From CAYZAW01 sp964476505 (GTDB taxonomy: Bacteria; Bacillota; Clostridia; Christensenellales; CAG-138): a stretch of 19,661 bases of DNA. The stretch lies in assembly GCA_964476505.1 (NCBI GenBank), contig CAYZAW010000041.1, positions 1 through 19,661 on the forward strand, read 5' to 3'. A program made the translations under genes and the position numbers. Shown one piece after another: positions 6,878 to 13,404 of the stretch (the first letter of the stretch is position 1; each line of letters begins with the position of its first letter). The notes beneath the pieces are model-generated. The model saw only the letters and a list, made by a program, of their open reading frames with translations. It searched no databases and was not told the DNA's origin.

Positions 6878-7963
6878 ATGTTGCATAGATGGTCGCGCAT
6901 CTTAGCGCTGACGCTGGCGGCGGCGCTGCTGTTGGGCGCTTGCGCCAAACCGGCGGTACAGGCCGATCCCGAAGCAGAGAACACCCAAACGCCCGTTCCC
7001 GATGCCGTAACGCCCAGCCCAAAAGACGACCTGCTGTCGGACTCCATGATCGACGATCTGTTAAACAGCACGCCCGCGCCTGCGGAGCAGCCCACGCCCA
7101 CCCCGACCCCCGCGCCCACGCCGGAGCCCGCTCCCGTGCAAGCCTTGCGGGGCAACACCACCGGCAATATCGTTAACGACGGCGAGGCGGCGTTCGACGG
7201 GGATAACCTTGTTGTGTTCCAAACGCTGGACGCGCGTTTTGCCAACCTGTACAAGGGCTATTTGTATTATGTAAACATGAAGGCGGGCGGCAAGATCTAC
7301 CGCCAGCCGCTTACCGGCGCAGATGCGGAATGCATCGGTAACGCCACGGACGTTGCCTACCTAAACGTAGTGGACGATCTCGTTTTCTACCGCAGTACGG
7401 ATGATAAGTATTCTGTACACCGTATGGAGTTAGACGGCAGCAACGATCAACGGCTGTCCGCCATGCGCGCCTCAAGGCTTGCCGCCGTGGACGGCTGGCT
7501 GTATTATGCCAACTGGGACGAGGGCACCGAGGGACTTTGGCGCATGGATTACAACGGCGGGGCGCAGACCTGCCTTTATGCGGGCGACGTGCCGCTGTTT
7601 ATCAACGTATCCGGCGGCTTGGTGTACTGGGTATCCAACGAAAACGAAAGCTGCCTTGCCGTAACCGATCCCAATACGGGTGAAACGCACATGGCAAAAT
7701 CCGTTAAGCATGTATCCTCGTTAAACGTGTACGGCGATACCATGTATTTCTATATCGAGGACGGCGAAACCTACGGCTTGTATTCGGCAGATACCGATAT
7801 GACGGAGCTATACATGTTATATGAAGCCAAGGGCTTGTATAACATCAACATTGCGGACGGCAATATTTATTTTCGCGGCGGCGGCGATACCAAGAGCACA
7901 GCGGACGATATTTTATACCGCTGCGACCTGTACGGCAACAACGTGTTTGAAGTTTCTGAATAA
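6878..7963 (+). CDS. Lipoprotein with DUF5050-like beta-propeller domain
   Basis: A 361-residue lipoprotein. The signal peptide ends with the lipobox LLGAC (acylated C22). A low-complexity spacer rich in Thr, Pro and Ala (about 27-90, including alternating TP pairs) keeps the domain away from the membrane. Residues about 105-361 consist of repeated units with a YYV/LYY strand followed by a RxxxDG or YxxDLYG turn (for example LYYVNM, LVFYRSTDD, LYYANWD, LVYWVSN, MYFYIED, IYFRGGG). This is the pattern of DUF5050 proteins, thought to form a beta-propeller that binds ligands outside the cell. It lies 10 bp after the second PP2C and 15 bp before the kinase in one operon. A likely role is as an extracellular sensor or partner for the kinase ectodomain or the protease; this is inference from position. 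No catalytic residues are recognisable. Confidence 0.85.
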   Translation: MLHRWSRILALTLAAALLLGACAKPAVQADPEAENTQTPVPDAVTPSPKDDLLSDSMIDDLLNSTPAPAEQPTPTPTPAPTPEPAPVQALRGNTTGNIVNDGEAAFDGDNLVVFQTLDARFANLYKGYLYYVNMKAGGKIYRQPLTGADAECIGNATDVAYLNVVDDLVFYRSTDDKYSVHRMELDGSNDQRLSAMRASRLAAVDGWLYYANWDEGTEGLWRMDYNGGAQTCLYAGDVPLFINVSGGLVYWVSNENESCLAVTDPNTGETHMAKSVKHVSSLNVYGDTMYFYIEDGETYGLYSADTDMTELYMLYEAKGLYNINIADGNIYFRGGGDTKSTADDILYRCDLYGNNVFEVSE

Positions 7964-7964
7964 C

Positions 7965-7971
7965 AAGGAGG
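7965..7971 (+). promoter_or_regulatory. Ribosome-binding site that fixes the kinase start at GTG 7979
   Basis: AAGGAGG ends one base before the in-frame ATG at 7973, too close for initiation, and seven bases before the GTG at 7979, which is optimal. Confidence 0.75.
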
Positions 7972-7978
7972 CATGGGA

Positions 7979-10261
7979 GTGGATTATCAAAAGCTTTGTT
8001 TCGGCTGTTTTACGGAGCAGGAAAACGGTTCCCCTTGCCCCAACTGCGGCTTTGACCCGGAGCGCGAGCCCCAACCGCTGCTGGCGTTGCCTTTAGGCAC
8101 CGTATTGAACGGCAGGTACCTTACAGGCAAGGTGCTTGGCATGGGTGGCTTTGGCGTAACCTATTTAGGCTTTGACCTGGTGCTGGAGATCAAGGTGGCC
8201 ATTAAGGAATACCTGCCCGCCGGAATCGCCGCCCGCAATACCGACCGTTATACCATGACGGTGGTTTCGCAAAAGGAAGCCGCAAACTACCGCGCCGGTG
8301 CAGAACGTTTTTTAGATGAAGCACGGCTGTTGGCAAAGCTGAAGAACGTGCCCAACATCGTTGGCGTGCAGGATTATTTTGAAGAAAACAACACCGCGTA
8401 TTTTGTGATGGATTTTGTGGACGGCGAAAGCCTGAAGCATCTGATGGAGGAACGCAACGGCAAGCTTTTGTACGAGGAAGCAAAAACCATTCTTCTTCCC
8501 ATCATGGAGGCGCTTTCGCAGGTGCACGCGCAAAACCTGCTGCACCGGGACGTAAGCCCGGACAACATCTTCCTTGCCAAGGACGGCTCGCCCCGCCTGC
8601 TGGACTTTGGTGCAGCCCGGTTTACCGCCGGAAACGAAAAGAGCCTGTCCGTTATACTCAAGCACGGCTTTGCGCCCATGGAGCAGTACAGCAGCCGCGG
8701 CAACCAAGGGCCGTGGACGGATATTTACGCCATGGCGGCAACCTTTTATTACTGCATTACAGGGGTGCTTCCCATGGATTCCATGGATCGCCTGTATGAA
8801 GACACCATGCAGCCACCTATCGCCCTTTGCCCAAGCATGCCCCCGTCCGCCAGTGCAGCCTTGATGATGGCGCTTTCCGTCCGTCCCGAGGAACGCTTCC
8901 AGAGCATGCGGGCGTTTATCAACGCCCTTTCCGCAACGCAGGCAGACTCCGTGCCGGCAGAAAAGGCCGCTGCCCCCAAGCAATCCGCAAAGCAGCCCAT
9001 TATGCAAAATGCGGCGCAAACCGCCGCCAAGCCTCCCGTTAAACCGGCAGCCGTTCCAAGCCCCAAGCCGGACTTTTTTGAACGGCTGAAAACCGATAAA
9101 AAGCTTCTTGCCGCGGTTTGCGGCGGCGGCGTGCTGCTGGTGGCGCTGGCAGTGGTGCTGCCCCTTACCTTGGGCGGTAAAAAGCCCAACCCGGAGCCTG
9201 ACAAGCCCGTTATTGCGGACTATACGCCTGTGCCGGAAGCAACCGATGCACCCGTGCAAACGCCGCCGCAGCAGCCCCTGCCGGACGGTGCCTCCATCCA
9301 TGAGGATACGGTTTTAAATTGCTCCATCATGGTGCCGGAGGGGTATACGCTTCGCGAATACGACAACGGCGGCGGCTCCGTGGAAAAGCCCGGGGAAATC
9401 CAAGTGCTGTACCAGCATGTTGTGGACGCTTATCAAACGGTGGTATACGACGCCGCCGATATGGGGCGCTGCATTGAAGATGTTGGGGCAGACTATATCA
9501 TGAATCTATTGTCCGGCTGCACCAATATCGAGTTACGGGATATGCAAAAGGACGCGCAGGTGGGCGGCCGGGATGCATACATTTACACGCTCACCGGTCA
9601 CGATACGGAATTAGACTGCGACTGCTCCATGGTACTTGCCGCCGTTGACTCCGATGCGCCGCTGGGCTGCTACCTCATCATCGTCAGTGTTGCCCGCACG
9701 CAGGATGCGGACGCGCACAAGGCGCTTCTATCCGAGGGGCTGGACATTTTGGGCTCCTTCAACGTAACAGGCGCGCCCCAGCCGGACGAATACGCCGGCG
9801 CTCTTGAGGTGTATTCCGATGCCGCAACAGGCATGCGGTTTGCATATGACCCGTCCGTGATCGCAGGCAGCATAGAGGTCACCGGCGACTCCTCGTTTGC
9901 CATCTATCCCGTCGGCGGCAACCGGGAGGATGCGGGAATCCTGTTGATGCGTTCCAGCATGTCCAGCCAGGATGCCTCCCTTCTTGACGCGCTGCACGCA
10001 TTGGAATCCGCGGTGGAAGAAACCCTTGCGGATAGCGGATTCACACTTAGCTATAACGGCGATCCCTACAATACCTACAACGGGCGGTACGATCATTTGT
10101 TCCAGTATGGATCGGGCTCCAACAACCGGGTGTTCAATTTGATCGTGCTGCAGGCAGGCGACGATTACTGGTTCATTATGGCAAACTTTACAAACGACTT
10201 TGTGGATCGCTGCGACAGTGCGCTTAGTCAGCTGTTATGGTCGCTGAACATCAATTATTAA
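7979..10261 (+). CDS. Membrane Ser/Thr protein kinase with N-terminal zinc ribbon and extracellular domain
   Basis: A 760-residue kinase. C7-x2-C10 and C20-x2-C23 form an N-terminal zinc ribbon. The kinase domain (about 40-320) has a glycine loop GMGGFG (54-59), K76 in VAIKEY, HRDVSPDN with D191, DFG with D209, and APMEQY as the APE-like motif, so it should be active. A Pro/Ala/Lys linker (about 325-370) leads to a single membrane helix (376-398). The remaining ~360 residues are outside the cell and look like two related alpha/beta units (about 430-615 and 625-760), both ending in a hydrophobic strand, an acidic stretch and a helix (...ALLSEGLDILGSFNV and ...SALSQLLWSLNI). The architecture resembles PrkC-type kinases in outline, but the ectodomain is not PASTA. 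It is the last gene of the operon with two PP2Cs and the FHA protein; autophosphorylated threonines in the linker are candidate FHA ligands. The start is GTG 7979, not ATG 7973. Confidence 0.93.
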   Translation: MDYQKLCFGCFTEQENGSPCPNCGFDPEREPQPLLALPLGTVLNGRYLTGKVLGMGGFGVTYLGFDLVLEIKVAIKEYLPAGIAARNTDRYTMTVVSQKEAANYRAGAERFLDEARLLAKLKNVPNIVGVQDYFEENNTAYFVMDFVDGESLKHLMEERNGKLLYEEAKTILLPIMEALSQVHAQNLLHRDVSPDNIFLAKDGSPRLLDFGAARFTAGNEKSLSVILKHGFAPMEQYSSRGNQGPWTDIYAMAATFYYCITGVLPMDSMDRLYEDTMQPPIALCPSMPPSASAALMMALSVRPEERFQSMRAFINALSATQADSVPAEKAAAPKQSAKQPIMQNAAQTAAKPPVKPAAVPSPKPDFFERLKTDKKLLAAVCGGGVLLVALAVVLPLTLGGKKPNPEPDKPVIADYTPVPEATDAPVQTPPQQPLPDGASIHEDTVLNCSIMVPEGYTLREYDNGGGSVEKPGEIQVLYQHVVDAYQTVVYDAADMGRCIEDVGADYIMNLLSGCTNIELRDMQKDAQVGGRDAYIYTLTGHDTELDCDCSMVLAAVDSDAPLGCYLIIVSVARTQDADAHKALLSEGLDILGSFNVTGAPQPDEYAGALEVYSDAATGMRFAYDPSVIAGSIEVTGDSSFAIYPVGGNREDAGILLMRSSMSSQDASLLDALHALESAVEETLADSGFTLSYNGDPYNTYNGRYDHLFQYGSGSNNRVFNLIVLQAGDDYWFIMANFTNDFVDRCDSALSQLLWSLNINY

Positions 10262-10295
10262 CAAAAACCCGTTTGCATGCTTAGCGCATAAAAAT

Positions 10296-10325
10296 ACCGC
10301 CTCGGCTTCGTATTGCCGGGGCGGT
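10296..10325. terminator. Bidirectional terminator closing both kinase operons
   Basis: ACCGCCTCGGC (10296-10306) pairs with GCCGGGGCGGT (10315-10325) over 11 bp with one G-T pair and an 8-nt loop. T-rich sequence follows on the plus strand, and A-rich sequence on the other side becomes a U-rich tail for the minus strand. It lies between the convergent kinase genes. Confidence 0.75.
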
Positions 10326-10345
10326 TTATGATTGGGCGATTTTTC

Positions 10346-12247
10346 TTAATAAGTAACCATTTCAAAGCGAGGCTCGGGTATTTGGCTTCTTAGGCGTATC
10401 GCCAACCCTTCGTCAATGAACACACGTTTTAGCGTGGGGATTTTAGCAAGGGGCGTAAAATCCTGTACCGGCGCATAGGCGCATTCAAACCCGTCCAGAT
10501 GCTTTAGCGCCAAGATGGGGGAAATGTCGCTGATGTTTGTGGATACGATGCATAAATAGGCCAACGCTTGAAAGCGCTCCACGCCATCTAACGAGGTCAA
10601 GCCCCGGCAATCCGTTAAATCCAGCGATTCCAGCCGGTTGAGCGCATACAGCGGGGAGAGCTCGGTCAGATCGCAGTTGATCAGCGTAAGCGTTTTCAAC
10701 CGTTGCAGGCTGGCGATATACTCCACCAGCGCCGCATCCCCGTCGCTTAAAAACAGGGTGGTCAGCTCCGGGAATTCCTTGAGGCAGGCATAATCCGTTA
10801 CCCCTGAATGATGGCATACCAAGCTTTCCAGCGGACAACCGATTAACGGCGTAAGATCGGCTACAGAGGTGCACATAAAATTCACGTCCCGCAGGTTCTG
10901 TTTCCCGGCAAGCGGCGTGATGTCTTCCACCAGCGTTTTTTGCAGCCATAGCGTGTTAAGCGTATCGCAATTTGTAAGAGGCGAGAGGTCGGTAATGTTA
11001 TTGCGCTGCAAACTGAGCTTTTCCAGCGGCAGCCCGGAAAGCGCGGAAATATCCGTAAGCCCCTGACAGTCCAGCGCAAGCATACGAAGGTTAGGGAAAT
11101 ACCGCAAGTCGTCTAAGGGCAGCGGCGAGGCAGGCTCCGATAGCTCTTCAAATAAAAACCATTCATCCGCATGATAGGTGTTATGCTCGCTCCAGCTGGT
11201 AAATATCCGGTCCTTGCAAAGCAGCAGCACGTCCACATCGGCAAGCTCGGAGGGATACACCGGCTGCTCCGGCAGCCGCCCCAGTGCCTGATGCGCCGCC
11301 GCCTCGAACAATTCGCTTTGAAACACCGCAGGCGCTTCCTGCCGGAAGGCCGCCGCGACCGGCCCATACAGCATGACCGCAAGAACCGCCGCCAGCCCGG
11401 TACACAAAAGCGCTCCCGGTACCGCTATGGCGGCGCGTAGCCGAAACGCCTCTGCCCAGCGGATATCCCGCAGCAGCGCAGCGGTACTGCGATACCGGCG
11501 CTTGGGATCGAAGGCGGTGCTTTTTTTCACGATATGCACCAAGGATTGCGCCAGCATACCGGCGCGGCGCACATCCATCTGGTATTCCCCCGTAACCAAG
11601 TAGCACAACAGCGTACCCAGCGCGTAAATATCCGTACGAACGCTGGTCTGCTCGTAACCGAACTGCTCCGGCGCGGCAGTCTGTCGGGTGCCGATGAATT
11701 CCGTATCCAGCGCTCTTCCTGCTTGATAGCTGCGGGCGGTTTCAAAGTCGATCAACCGCAGGCTCCCGTCCGGACAGCACACGATGTTTTGCGGCTTGAT
11801 GTCCCGGTGGATAAGCGGCGGGTTCTTCGCGTGCAGCTTTCCTATCAGCGCCGTAACATCCGCAAGGGTGCGAAGCGCATCCTTTTCGGAAAACACGCCG
11901 TTTCGCTCCACCAGCTGCTCCAATGTGTCGCCCTCGATGTATTCGCGAAGCAGGTATGTTGTTCCGTCCTCTGTAAAGCAGTCGTAAGGCTTGGGAAAGC
12001 AGGGCAGCCCCGTTTCCGTCAGCCGCCGGTATTCCGATTCCAATATCTGCTGCCGCTGGGAGCTGTCGCACTTTAAAAGCTCCTTTTCCCCGGTGGTGCG
12101 GTTTAACAGCACATACACCCGCCGGGTATCCCTGTGCTTTACGCACGAAAGCACCGTAGCGCGCGCTTGGATGCGCTCCGGCAGCGGGTCAGGCGCATAT
12201 ACCTGCGATAGCAGCTCCTCTAAGTTGTGGTTGGATGTGTCGTTCAA
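10346..12247 (-). CDS. Membrane Ser/Thr kinase with extracellular leucine-rich repeats
   Basis: About 633 residues if started at TTG 12247. The kinase domain (about 20-265) has K59 (KELLKCD), an alpha-C glutamate (ILESEY), HRDIKPQN with D149, D167 in DFE instead of DFG, and AAPEQF. The glycine-rich loop is not recognisable (SCVKHRDTRRVYV at its place). A membrane helix follows (about 271-295). The rest is a long outside region with about ten leucine-rich repeats of internalin type (about 380-625; units such as LTDISALSGL, ITDLSPLTNC, VEDITPLAGK, ISDISPILAL). LRRs commonly bind proteins or cell-wall ligands. Start: no ATG is available; TTG 12247 overlaps the stop of the XRE gene by a TTGA junction, which suggests translational coupling. 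Another TTG at 12322 would overlap that gene by 79 bp. Transcribed with the XRE regulator and convergent to the other kinase operon. Confidence 0.88.
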   Translation of the reverse strand: MNDTSNHNLEELLSQVYAPDPLPERIQARATVLSCVKHRDTRRVYVLLNRTTGEKELLKCDSSQRQQILESEYRRLTETGLPCFPKPYDCFTEDGTTYLLREYIEGDTLEQLVERNGVFSEKDALRTLADVTALIGKLHAKNPPLIHRDIKPQNIVCCPDGSLRLIDFETARSYQAGRALDTEFIGTRQTAAPEQFGYEQTSVRTDIYALGTLLCYLVTGEYQMDVRRAGMLAQSLVHIVKKSTAFDPKRRYRSTAALLRDIRWAEAFRLRAAIAVPGALLCTGLAAVLAVMLYGPVAAAFRQEAPAVFQSELFEAAAHQALGRLPEQPVYPSELADVDVLLLCKDRIFTSWSEHNTYHADEWFLFEELSEPASPLPLDDLRYFPNLRMLALDCQGLTDISALSGLPLEKLSLQRNNITDLSPLTNCDTLNTLWLQKTLVEDITPLAGKQNLRDVNFMCTSVADLTPLIGCPLESLVCHHSGVTDYACLKEFPELTTLFLSDGDAALVEYIASLQRLKTLTLINCDLTELSPLYALNRLESLDLTDCRGLTSLDGVERFQALAYLCIVSTNISDISPILALKHLDGFECAYAPVQDFTPLAKIPTLKRVFIDEGLAIRLRSQIPEPRFEMVTY

Positions 12248-12684
12248 AGCAAAGGTGCCTCGTCGATCTGTTGTAAAAAGGAATCCGTTCCCATGCAATC
12301 CTGCCCGGTCTTGATGCAGCAAATGATCGCCGCGTCCCGCCGCACCTTAGGGTAAAGCGCACCCACCTGGCCTATCTTTAAAAGCCGCTGGGTCTCGTTC
12401 ATCGTTAGGTTCAAGGCAAGGGCAATGCGTAAAAGCGCGTCCCGGGAGGGCTTTTTCTCCCCGGCCTTGATTTGATATACATAGGACTTGCTCAAAAGCG
12501 TAAGCTGGATAAGCTTGGTATAGCTTGCGTTTTTCTTTTCAAGAAGTGCCGCCAAATGCTCCCGCAGGGATATTTTATCCTCCGATTCCTCTCCGTCGGC
12601 CAGCTTCTGAATATACGCCTCCGGATCGGACAGTATCATTTGCATCAGCTTTGTGCTGTTGACGTCCTTCTCCATTTTTGCCAT
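12244..12684 (-). CDS. XRE-type helix-turn-helix regulator paired with the LRR kinase
   Basis: A 146-residue protein whose centre (about 38-105) is a Cro/C1-type helix-turn-helix: LREHLAALLEKK, then SKSYVYQIKAGEKKPSRDAL as recognition helix and turn, then LLRIALALNLTMNETQRLLK. The C-terminal part (LYPKVRRDAAIICCIK...) follows a pattern I associate with small regulators beside Ser/Thr kinase genes in Clostridia; the HTH itself is clear. An acidic N-terminal segment (28-36) precedes it. ATG 12684 is chosen since GAGG (12695-12692) lies seven bases upstream; ATGs at 12690 and 12675 are alternatives, and the open frame reaching 12867 crosses its promoter. The stop overlaps the kinase start, so both are one unit. 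It may repress its own promoter or be a phosphorylation target of the kinase; both are inferences. Confidence 0.85.
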   Translation of the reverse strand: MAKMEKDVNSTKLMQMILSDPEAYIQKLADGEESEDKISLREHLAALLEKKNASYTKLIQLTLLSKSYVYQIKAGEKKPSRDALLRIALALNLTMNETQRLLKIGQVGALYPKVRRDAAIICCIKTGQDCMGTDSFLQQIDEAPLL

Positions 12685-12714
12685 ATACATGCCTCGCTTT
12701 ATGTGGATATAAAA

Positions 12715-12744
12715 AGTATACCACACGGCGGTACGCTTTGAAAA
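12715..12744 (-). promoter_or_regulatory. Promoter of the XRE/LRR-kinase unit
   Basis: Minus-strand extended -10 element TGGTATACT with TATACT at 12720-12715; a partial -35 TTTTCA lies about 18 bp upstream. Transcription would start about 20 bases before the XRE start codon. Confidence 0.6.
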
Positions 12745-12750
12745 CGCGTT

Positions 12751-12769
12751 TATCCGCATACGGCGGATA
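12751..12769. repeat. 19-bp inverted repeat, candidate operator
   Basis: TATCCGC (12751-12757) and GCGGATA (12763-12769) form a perfect 7-bp inverted repeat around ATACG. It lies just upstream of the XRE promoter's -35 region and in the divergent gap before zapA. Dyad symmetry of this size fits a dimeric HTH regulator; the XRE protein itself is the simplest candidate. Confidence 0.4.
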
Positions 12770-12848
12770 CCGAAAGCTCTGTTTTTGCCAAACAACAGCA
12801 TATAGTGGAAGAAATTTGTGTTTCCATACAATATTTTGTTATTTCTAC

Positions 12849-12877
12849 TTGCAACTGCCGATTCCATGGCCTATAAT
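12849..12877 (+). promoter_or_regulatory. Sigma-A promoter of zapA
   Basis: TTGCAA (12849-12854), exactly 17 bp, and a perfect TATAAT (12872-12877). The start codon of zapA is 37 bp downstream of the -10 box. Confidence 0.85.
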
Positions 12878-12914
12878 GAAACTGAGATCATGGGAAGAAT
12901 GGAGTGGTAAACGA

Positions 12915-13250
12915 ATGGAAAAGATCAAGGTCAGCGTATCAGTGGGCGGCCAGTCTTTCCAGCTCTCCGGTACGGAGGACGAATCGTACATTCGCAGCGT
13001 TGCTTCCTATGCGGATGAAAAGGTGCAGGAGATCCAAAAGTTGAACCCGGCGCTTTCTACCAGCGCATGCGTGCTGTTAGCCGCCATCAACATTACGGAC
13101 GAGCTGTTCAAGCTTCGCCAGCAGTATTCCGAGCTGGATGGGCGCATCTCCGAGCTTCGCAGCATCACCTATCCCGGCACAGCCGTGCGGGATATGGGCC
13201 CCAAAGCACCGGTAAAGCATCCCTTCGAGAAGCAAAGCGAAAAAGCCTAG
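12915..13250 (+). CDS. zapA: Cell division protein ZapA
   Basis: A 111-residue ZapA-family protein, which binds FtsZ and supports bundling of the Z ring at midcell. The N-terminal pattern KIKVSVSVGGQSFQLSGTED, the YIRSVASYADEKVQEI helix, the central STSACVLLAAINITDELFKL segment and the following coiled-coil part (KLRQQYSELDGRISELRS) are characteristic, and the length is normal for the family. ATG 12915 has GGAG about 10 bases upstream and fits the family N-terminus; the longer frame from 12678 runs through the promoter and is not used. It has its own strong promoter and terminator, so it is transcribed alone. Confidence 0.9.
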   Translation: MEKIKVSVSVGGQSFQLSGTEDESYIRSVASYADEKVQEIQKLNPALSTSACVLLAAINITDELFKLRQQYSELDGRISELRSITYPGTAVRDMGPKAPVKHPFEKQSEKA

Positions 13251-13257
13251 TTGCATC

Positions 13258-13280
13258 AGCGGAGTTACCTCCGCTTTTTT
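13258..13280 (+). terminator. Rho-independent terminator of zapA
   Basis: AGCGGAG (13258-13264), loop TTAC, CTCCGCT (13269-13275), followed by a run of T. It begins eight bases after the stop codon. Confidence 0.9.
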
Positions 13281-13318
13281 CTTGTTACTTTATTTTGGTA
13301 TGAAACGATATAACACGC

Positions 13319-13355
13319 AGAAAGAAGCGCCCGAGGGGAACGGGCGCTTCTTTCT
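13319..13355. terminator. Strong terminator at the htrA 3' side, bidirectional
   Basis: A perfect 15-bp stem (13319-13333 with 13341-13355) around a 7-nt loop AGGGGAA. Read on the minus strand it follows htrA; its A- and T-rich outer stem gives a U-tract in both directions. It also insulates htrA from any zapA read-through. Confidence 0.85.
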
Positions 13356-13404
13356 TCACTAAGGATGGTTGGGGGTATGTCATCGCTTGTTAGCGGAATG
13401 ACCC

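Noticed and set aside
7973..7978. ATG 7973 as the zinc-ribbon kinase start
   Set aside because: It is only one base after the AAGGAGG site; GTG 7979 has optimal spacing.
8312..9301. 329-residue open frame on the minus strand inside the kinase gene
   Set aside because: It is antisense to conserved kinase motifs, has no ribosome-binding site and a His/Cys/Arg/Gly-rich composition typical of a shadow frame in GC-rich DNA.
10485..12146. Several minus- and plus-strand frames overlapping the LRR kinase
   Set aside because: All overlap a gene with clear kinase and LRR motifs and have no independent signals.
12247..12322. Upstream TTG (12322) as the LRR kinase start
   Set aside because: It would overlap the XRE gene by 79 bp, has no convincing ribosome-binding site, and the added residues do not look like part of the kinase.
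4024..12684. Type VI or type VII secretion locus, suggested by the kinase/PP2C/FHA combination
   Set aside because: No secretion structural, ATPase or effector gene is present in the window; only the regulatory triad is shared.
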